Source: Thermothelomyces thermophilus ATCC 42464 (Eukaryota > Ascomycota > Sordariomycetes > Sordariales > Chaetomiaceae). From it: a stretch of DNA of 64,000 nucleotides. The position numbers and the translations under genes are program-made. The notes under the pieces are model-generated. The model was not told where the DNA came from and searched no databases. It saw only the letters and a program-made list of their open reading frames with translations. Positions within the stretch are counted from its first letter, which is position 1. Every line of letters begins with the position of its first letter. The stretch covers positions 930,001-994,000 of the forward strand of contig NC_016474.1 of assembly GCF_000226095.1 (NCBI RefSeq), written 5' to 3'. Below, piece by piece: positions 59,504-64,000 of the stretch.

Positions 59504-60530
59504 TTGTCTGTCTGCTGTCTCCCTCCAAGCCCAAGAGGGCATTCAGAGATTTTTTTTCATTTACTGTTGATGTATCTCGGCGGCCATGGGAATCAGGCGT
59601 GACCTAGGCTCTTGCATGCAGCCGGCTCGGACCGGGAAAGTTGCCAGATTCCGTCAAGGTTTCAAAGACTGGACGTGAACTCTGTACTACCTCCCCCCCC
59701 CCCCCCCTTCTTTTTTTTTTTTTTTTCCTGGGGCATCTCATCCAGTGAAGCAGCTTCAATGGCTGGTTGCTGGCGCGAATTGTTACTGCTTTGGTCAACT
59801 ATCCTTGGTCTGGTTCGGGTCAATCATCATCTCGGAGAAGTCCAGCACGAGTTGCTGGAGCTTTCTTCTTTTCTCCGCTCGTGCCTCTAGTTCTTCTCCG
59901 ACGTGTTTCGAGGAAAAGACGGTAAAGGAACGACTATACGCAAGGCTAGGGGTTGACCTGAGGATCTTCCATACCGCCCTGCGGTTACCATTCGTTCCCC
60001 AGTATGCCCCTTGAATGAAAGGACATTCCACTGAACTCTTAATTATTCGCACCCCGTCGACGGGAAAGACCCGTTTTCTTTACCGTACTGGAAACCTCGC
60101 AGCCGCCTACTCACTCTATACCTCCAGCCTCTTGCTTCTCTACTTTCGTCGGCCATCCTTCACTCCCATCGCATCTCTTCAGCCCTCTCTACTTTTCAAC
60201 GCATGATCTTCTTCTCCCACGTTTTCCCCACACATTCTACTTCCTGAAAACAGAAATATCCTTTTCAACATCCCTTCTTAACTGCCTAATTACCACTCCC
60301 ACGCTCCGAGCCAGTTTCCAACCCTTTCCTCCCCATTGAATTATCCTTCTTGTTTATTTGATCCATCAACCTGCGCCTCAGCCACAAGCCAATACCAAAC
60401 GACCCTGCTTCGTCTCCTGCCCTTTCCAGCCGCTATTCATCCGACCCTCCGCCCGCCCGAAGAGCGGAGAGACGCGCCTGCGCCGGCGACCCCTGGACCG
60501 AACCAAGCCAGACCGAACGGTGCATGCACG
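59504..60530. other. intergenic region
   Basis: About 1 kb between trpC and the BRCT gene, both plus-strand. It has C15 and T16 runs at 59693-59726 and a pyrimidine-rich leader from about 60100. An ATG at 60336 opens an in-frame extension of the BRCT gene, but its sequence looks like leader. Confidence 0.55.
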
Positions 60531-62111
60531 ATGCGGTCCCGCAAGGAGAAGCCCATCTTCCGCGGCCTGACCATCGCGGCGGCCGGCGACCTCGGCGGCA
60601 GCGCCCAGTGGACCGACGCCAACGCGGCGCGGTGGGTGGGCCTGCGCGAGGGCCGGTTCGTGCGGGAGATGAGCGACGAGGTGACGCACGTCGTGTGCTC
60701 GGGCGAGGAGTTTCGGAAGGGGAGGGGATTGGGTAGGTGTTTCTTCCTTCCCATGTGTTTTTATTTTGGTCATTTATTTACCGAGTACTTCGGAGGTGGA
60801 CTGGCTGGCTGGGGGCTGAGATGGTGTGGTGTTAACACTAACACGGGTACTGAACAGTAAAGATGGCACTCAAACGCCCCAAGACCTGCCAGATCGTCAC
60901 GCTGGACTGGCTCGAAGACTCGATGCTCAGGGGGAAGAGGTTGGACGAGGAGCCGTACTCGCATCTGAGGGCGCTAAGGAGGGAGAGGGAGAGGGAGCGG
61001 AAGCGGTTGATGGTCATCAAGGGGCTGGAGAAGGCCGTCAAGGAGGTCAATCCGCGTGAGTGCTGCTCCAAATCCTTTTCACTCTTTGGCCTTTTTCCTG
61101 ACACTAGCCAGAGCTCTATCATCTCTACCGGGACCATACGTTTTTTCAGTACCAGGTAGTGATAACGAGAGATAACGAGGAGGCTGGAATCCAGGGGGAG
61201 CGATATATTCTTTCGGTGAGTCGGCGGCTTAGGGGTTTTTTTTTTCTGCTTTTAACCAGGGATATTGATCCCATGTTTGCCCCTTTTTTTGAGTCTCAGC
61301 GACGAAACCGAAGCTTTACCATCAGCTCCTTCCAACTCTCCCAGGTTCATTCTCACTCGACTATTTTCAGCTAACTCTCCCAGATCTTCGAATCCAACAA
61401 CTCCAAACCCCGCATGTACTGGTTCGTGGCCAAGTATTACAAGAAAAAGGGCGACGCGCAGCCCAAGATTCACCGGCCGAGCCATGCTCCGGGAGTCTTC
61501 TCTCGCGAGTTTGCCCTCTTCGAGTCCTTCTTTCGGATCAAGACAGGAATTCCCTGGGCACAGCGTCTCGTCAAAGCGGGCACTACCGACAAGAGCTTTT
61601 TCCAGTACCAGCCGCCGGTGAGTCTGCCCCGTCGACAGAGTAGCAAAGAAGACGATGGAAGCTGATCAGATCTGCTCAGACAGGTGGGAAGCCGGTCGGT
61701 TAGGTACCGGCCGAGTACCTCCCGGTCAATGGTCCTGGTGTTGAGGCGGCCGACGGCGGTACGCCCTCGACGGTTGCCCAGGTTCCCTTTTCGGGGGAAA
61801 AGGTGAACACAGATGATGGCCATGAAGCACTTGTTAGCACAAAGATTGCCTCGTCCGCGGAGGGCGGAGACGCCGTGGTCTCTCATCATCCGCCCCAAAT
61901 CCTCATCACGCCCGCGTCGTCGCCTCGTGCCGCCCTTGCTGCGGCTGCGGCAAACGCCCCGCCACAGGAGACAAACGAGGCACATAACTGCCCGAGCACT
62001 CTGCCCTCAATGTCGGTGACAGCTGCGCCTGCCTTGAGCTGGCAGGCGCCGGACACCTCGACCGTCGTGGCCAGCCTCGCGAACGGAGGCGATGCAGTTC
62101 GTGCTCTTTAA
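60531..62111 (+). CDS. BRCT-domain protein with a WGR-like second domain; C-terminal end uncertain
   Basis: Exons 60531-60732, 60858-61055, 61112-61215, 61384-61617 and a last exon with two models. The BRCT domain (FRGLTIAAAGDLG to TLDWLEDSM, Trp85) usually binds phosphopeptides in DNA-damage or chromatin complexes. The next region (TFFQYQVVITR, GERYILS, then FFRIKTGIPWAQRL) resembles a WGR domain, as in fungal PARP-like proteins; I see no PARP catalytic domain. If the last exon starts at 61680 the frame reads TGGKPVG and stops at TAG 61701-61703 (253 aa). If that TAG is the acceptor, exon 61704-62111 is in frame and gives 381 aa with an Ala/Pro-rich tail. Confidence 0.75.
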
Positions 62112-62577
62112 TCACCCGGTGGACCGTCCCTGATGGACACACACACGCACTTGACGAACAGACAAAAAGGTGTTTGAGAATGGCCAACTGAACAAATCTA
62201 GACATTATACCTCACAACAAGGGTAGGAGAGCAAGATCCGGAGGAAGAGGGGGGGAGGAGGAGATTTTAAGCGAACAAGATACAAGATTGTGTGAGCCCA
62301 ACAGGTGCATGGTCAATCGGAACACATCAACCGACACCTTTATTACAGACACCGTTGCTTTCCAAGCACGATCGCTTTCAAACAGCTAGATAGTATCATC
62401 ATCGTCATCATCATCAGGATGAGCCACATACTAATAATACACCCTGCATTCCCCTGATTTCCCGCCAACCCCCCTGAACCTAGTCTTGAAGCGCCCTCTT
62501 TTCCTTCCCTGTCCTCTCCAGGAGAAGCGGGAAGGGAAAGTGAGGAAAGGGAAAAAAACCATAGATAAAAGACAGGG
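62112..62577. other. convergent intergenic region
   Basis: About 470 bp between convergent genes, with a CAT-rich simple repeat near 62400. No coding frame is supported. Confidence 0.6.
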
Positions 62578-63817
62578 CTAAAACCTGAGCTTGGGCAGCA
62601 CAAAGACGACCAGGACCAGGACCACCATCAGGCCGTAGACCATGGCGTACAGGCGCATGCGGCCCCACCAGCCCTCGCCCTCGGTCATGCGCTGCAGCAG
62701 GCCCATGCGGCGCGTGACGCCCTCGAGCTGTTGGCCGGTGCGGCTCAGCCCGCGGCCGGCGCGCTCGACCACCTCGCGGTCCTCCTCGAGCGAGGCGCTG
62801 AAGGCGCGCGAGGACGCCTTGAGCTCCGACGCCAGCTTGAGGATCGACTCCGAGAGGGCGTCCTGCTCGGCCCGCTGGTGGTCCAGGATCGCCTCCGTCG
62901 TCGAGATGGCCGTCGTCGTTGCTCCGGCCGACGATCTCCGCTTTCCGTCGCCGAAGAGCGCCGAGCTGGTCGTGGCTGCTGCCGGGCTCGGTGTGGAAGG
63001 GGCTGGTGGTTCTGTCTGACGGGCTCGTAGAGTTTGGGATGTTGTTGTCGCTGTCGTCGTCGTCGTCGTCGTCGTCGTTGGTGGTGGTGGTGGTGGCGGT
63101 GGCGGTTGTGAGGACAGTGATGGTGGGTGAACTGTGGTCGAAGGGGGTAATTGTTCAGGTTGGGAGGGAGTATCACTCTGCTCGTTGGTTTGCGGTGGAG
63201 GTGGTGGCGAGTCTAGAGCGGTTGGTATCGGCTCTGAAACCTCCTCTGGAACCTCATTCGACTCCTCTGGCACAATACCTGGTGACTTGGTCGACTCCAT
63301 GCTCTCGCTGGGCGTGACTATGATGTCGGCAAGAATGTCCTCCCCGTCCGAGCTGTCCTCGTCCTCGCCATTGCCGGCGTGGCCCGCAGCGGCAAACTCA
63401 GCCAGATCGCTGAGCCGCTCCGACAGCTGCTCGAGAACCTCCCTTTTCCTCACCAGGTCGGCCTGCACCTCCTGTCTCCGGCTGTGGATCTTGACCGCGA
63501 GGGTCTCCTGCTCGAGTTTGGTAAGGAGTGAGCGTGCATAGTTGATGTTCTGCAACCAGTCAGCATACGTTCTAAGAGGAAACACAACAAGAAAAAGAAA
63601 GAAAGTAAGGAAGGAAGGGAAAAAAAGAAAAGGAAAAAAAACCTACCGCCTGGGCCTTTTCCCTCTCAAACTCGCTTTCCCGCAATCGTTCCTCGCGCTC
63701 GGCGTCGGCATGCAGAATGGTGCGCTGCAGACGGCTCAGCAGCAGAGTCAGGTCGGTCAGTGGATCAGCACGTCGAGGAATTGATGTCGCCGTTATGCCA
63801 GGCATTAGTCGAGCCAT
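62578..63817 (-). CDS. use1: ER SNARE Use1
   Basis: Qc-type SNARE for retrograde Golgi-to-ER vesicle fusion, partner of Sec20, Ufe1 and Sec22. Exons 63817-63647 and 63549-62578 give 380 aa. The N-terminal segment has DLTLLLSRLQRTILHADAER. A disordered middle carries polyPro and polyThr runs coded by CCN/ACN repeats (about 63050-63110). The SNARE helix is ILDHQRAEQDALSESILKLA through RMGLLQRMTEGEGWWGR, followed by a C-terminal membrane anchor. The GWWGR motif before the anchor is typical of Use1. The intron is 97 nt with a CTGAC branch and TTGCAG acceptor. An in-frame ATG-containing extension upstream looks non-coding. Confidence 0.92.
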
Positions 63818-64000
63818 TGCTGCGGTTGTGTTCCGAAGTGGTTGCTTTGGCCAACGTCTCCTTTCAGACGGGTCGCGGCGACGTGCAATTGACATGTGGC
63901 ACGAGCTTGTCAACTGTGGCTTCGGAAGCACTGACATCACTGTGGGAACAAAGCTCACCAACCCTAACCCCTGCTTAAGAGCTCCCTCTCTTAAGTCAGA

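Noticed and set aside
60336-60530. In-frame ATG extension of the BRCT protein
   Set aside because: Sequence is pyrimidine-rich leader with no conserved character; the ATG at 60531 begins directly before the BRCT domain.
1-64000. CRISPR arrays, insertion sequences, bacterial operons
   Set aside because: The window is eukaryotic; no spaced direct repeats or prokaryotic elements were seen.

Overview
The window is nuclear DNA from a filamentous ascomycete. Genes carry short spliceosomal introns (mostly 45-110 nt) with GTRNGT donors, CTRAY branch points and YAG acceptors. Coding DNA is GC-rich, intergenic DNA is full of homopolymers and microsatellites, and one tRNA gene has an intron. The gene set (Nup188, a trifunctional TrpC, Atg1, a Dcp2 with a long tail, a DUF4112 protein) fits the Sordariomycetes. 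The Nup188 and RRM proteins suggest Sordariales, perhaps Chaetomiaceae; that placement is inference from remembered family features. I resolved 17 protein genes and one tRNA, with exons inferred by hand from splice signals and reading-frame continuity.

Layout. 0-20.8 kb is gene-dense core genome: a truncated DUF4112 membrane protein, the decapping enzyme DCP2, an RRM RNA-binding protein with a 10-nt micro-exon, a secreted or anchored Ser/Thr-rich protein, CDK11, tRNA-Val(CAC), coronin, the GPI mannosyltransferase GPI10 and ornithine aminotransferase CAR2. 20.8-26.6 kb is a long gene-free stretch with a G27 run and many short palindromes, ending in the CT-rich leader of ATG1, which has one short upstream ORF.

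26.6-49.4 kb is looser and more accessory: ATG1 with a polyglutamine tail, a zeta-toxin-like P-loop kinase, an anion:cation-symporter-type MFS permease, an AT-rich degenerate stretch, a large Sac7-type RhoGAP, a secreted SH3-NlpC/P60 protein of bacterial type, and a UstYa-family (DUF3328) protein. 49.4-64 kb returns to core genes: TIM9, NUP188, TrpC, a BRCT protein whose reading frame meets an in-frame stop unless an unusual splice acceptor is used, and the ER SNARE USE1.

The core genes are unrelated housekeeping functions (mRNA decay, transcription and splicing kinase, actin, GPI anchors, arginine catabolism, autophagy, mitochondrial import, nuclear pore, tryptophan synthesis, ER fusion) and form no pathway. 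The likeliest non-routine biology is in 31-48 kb: the zeta-like kinase, the NlpC/P60 hydrolase and the orphan UstYa protein. A family of short palindromic motifs (TACGGAGTA, GTACGGATTAC, TGTATGTACATACA) recurs throughout the intergenic DNA.
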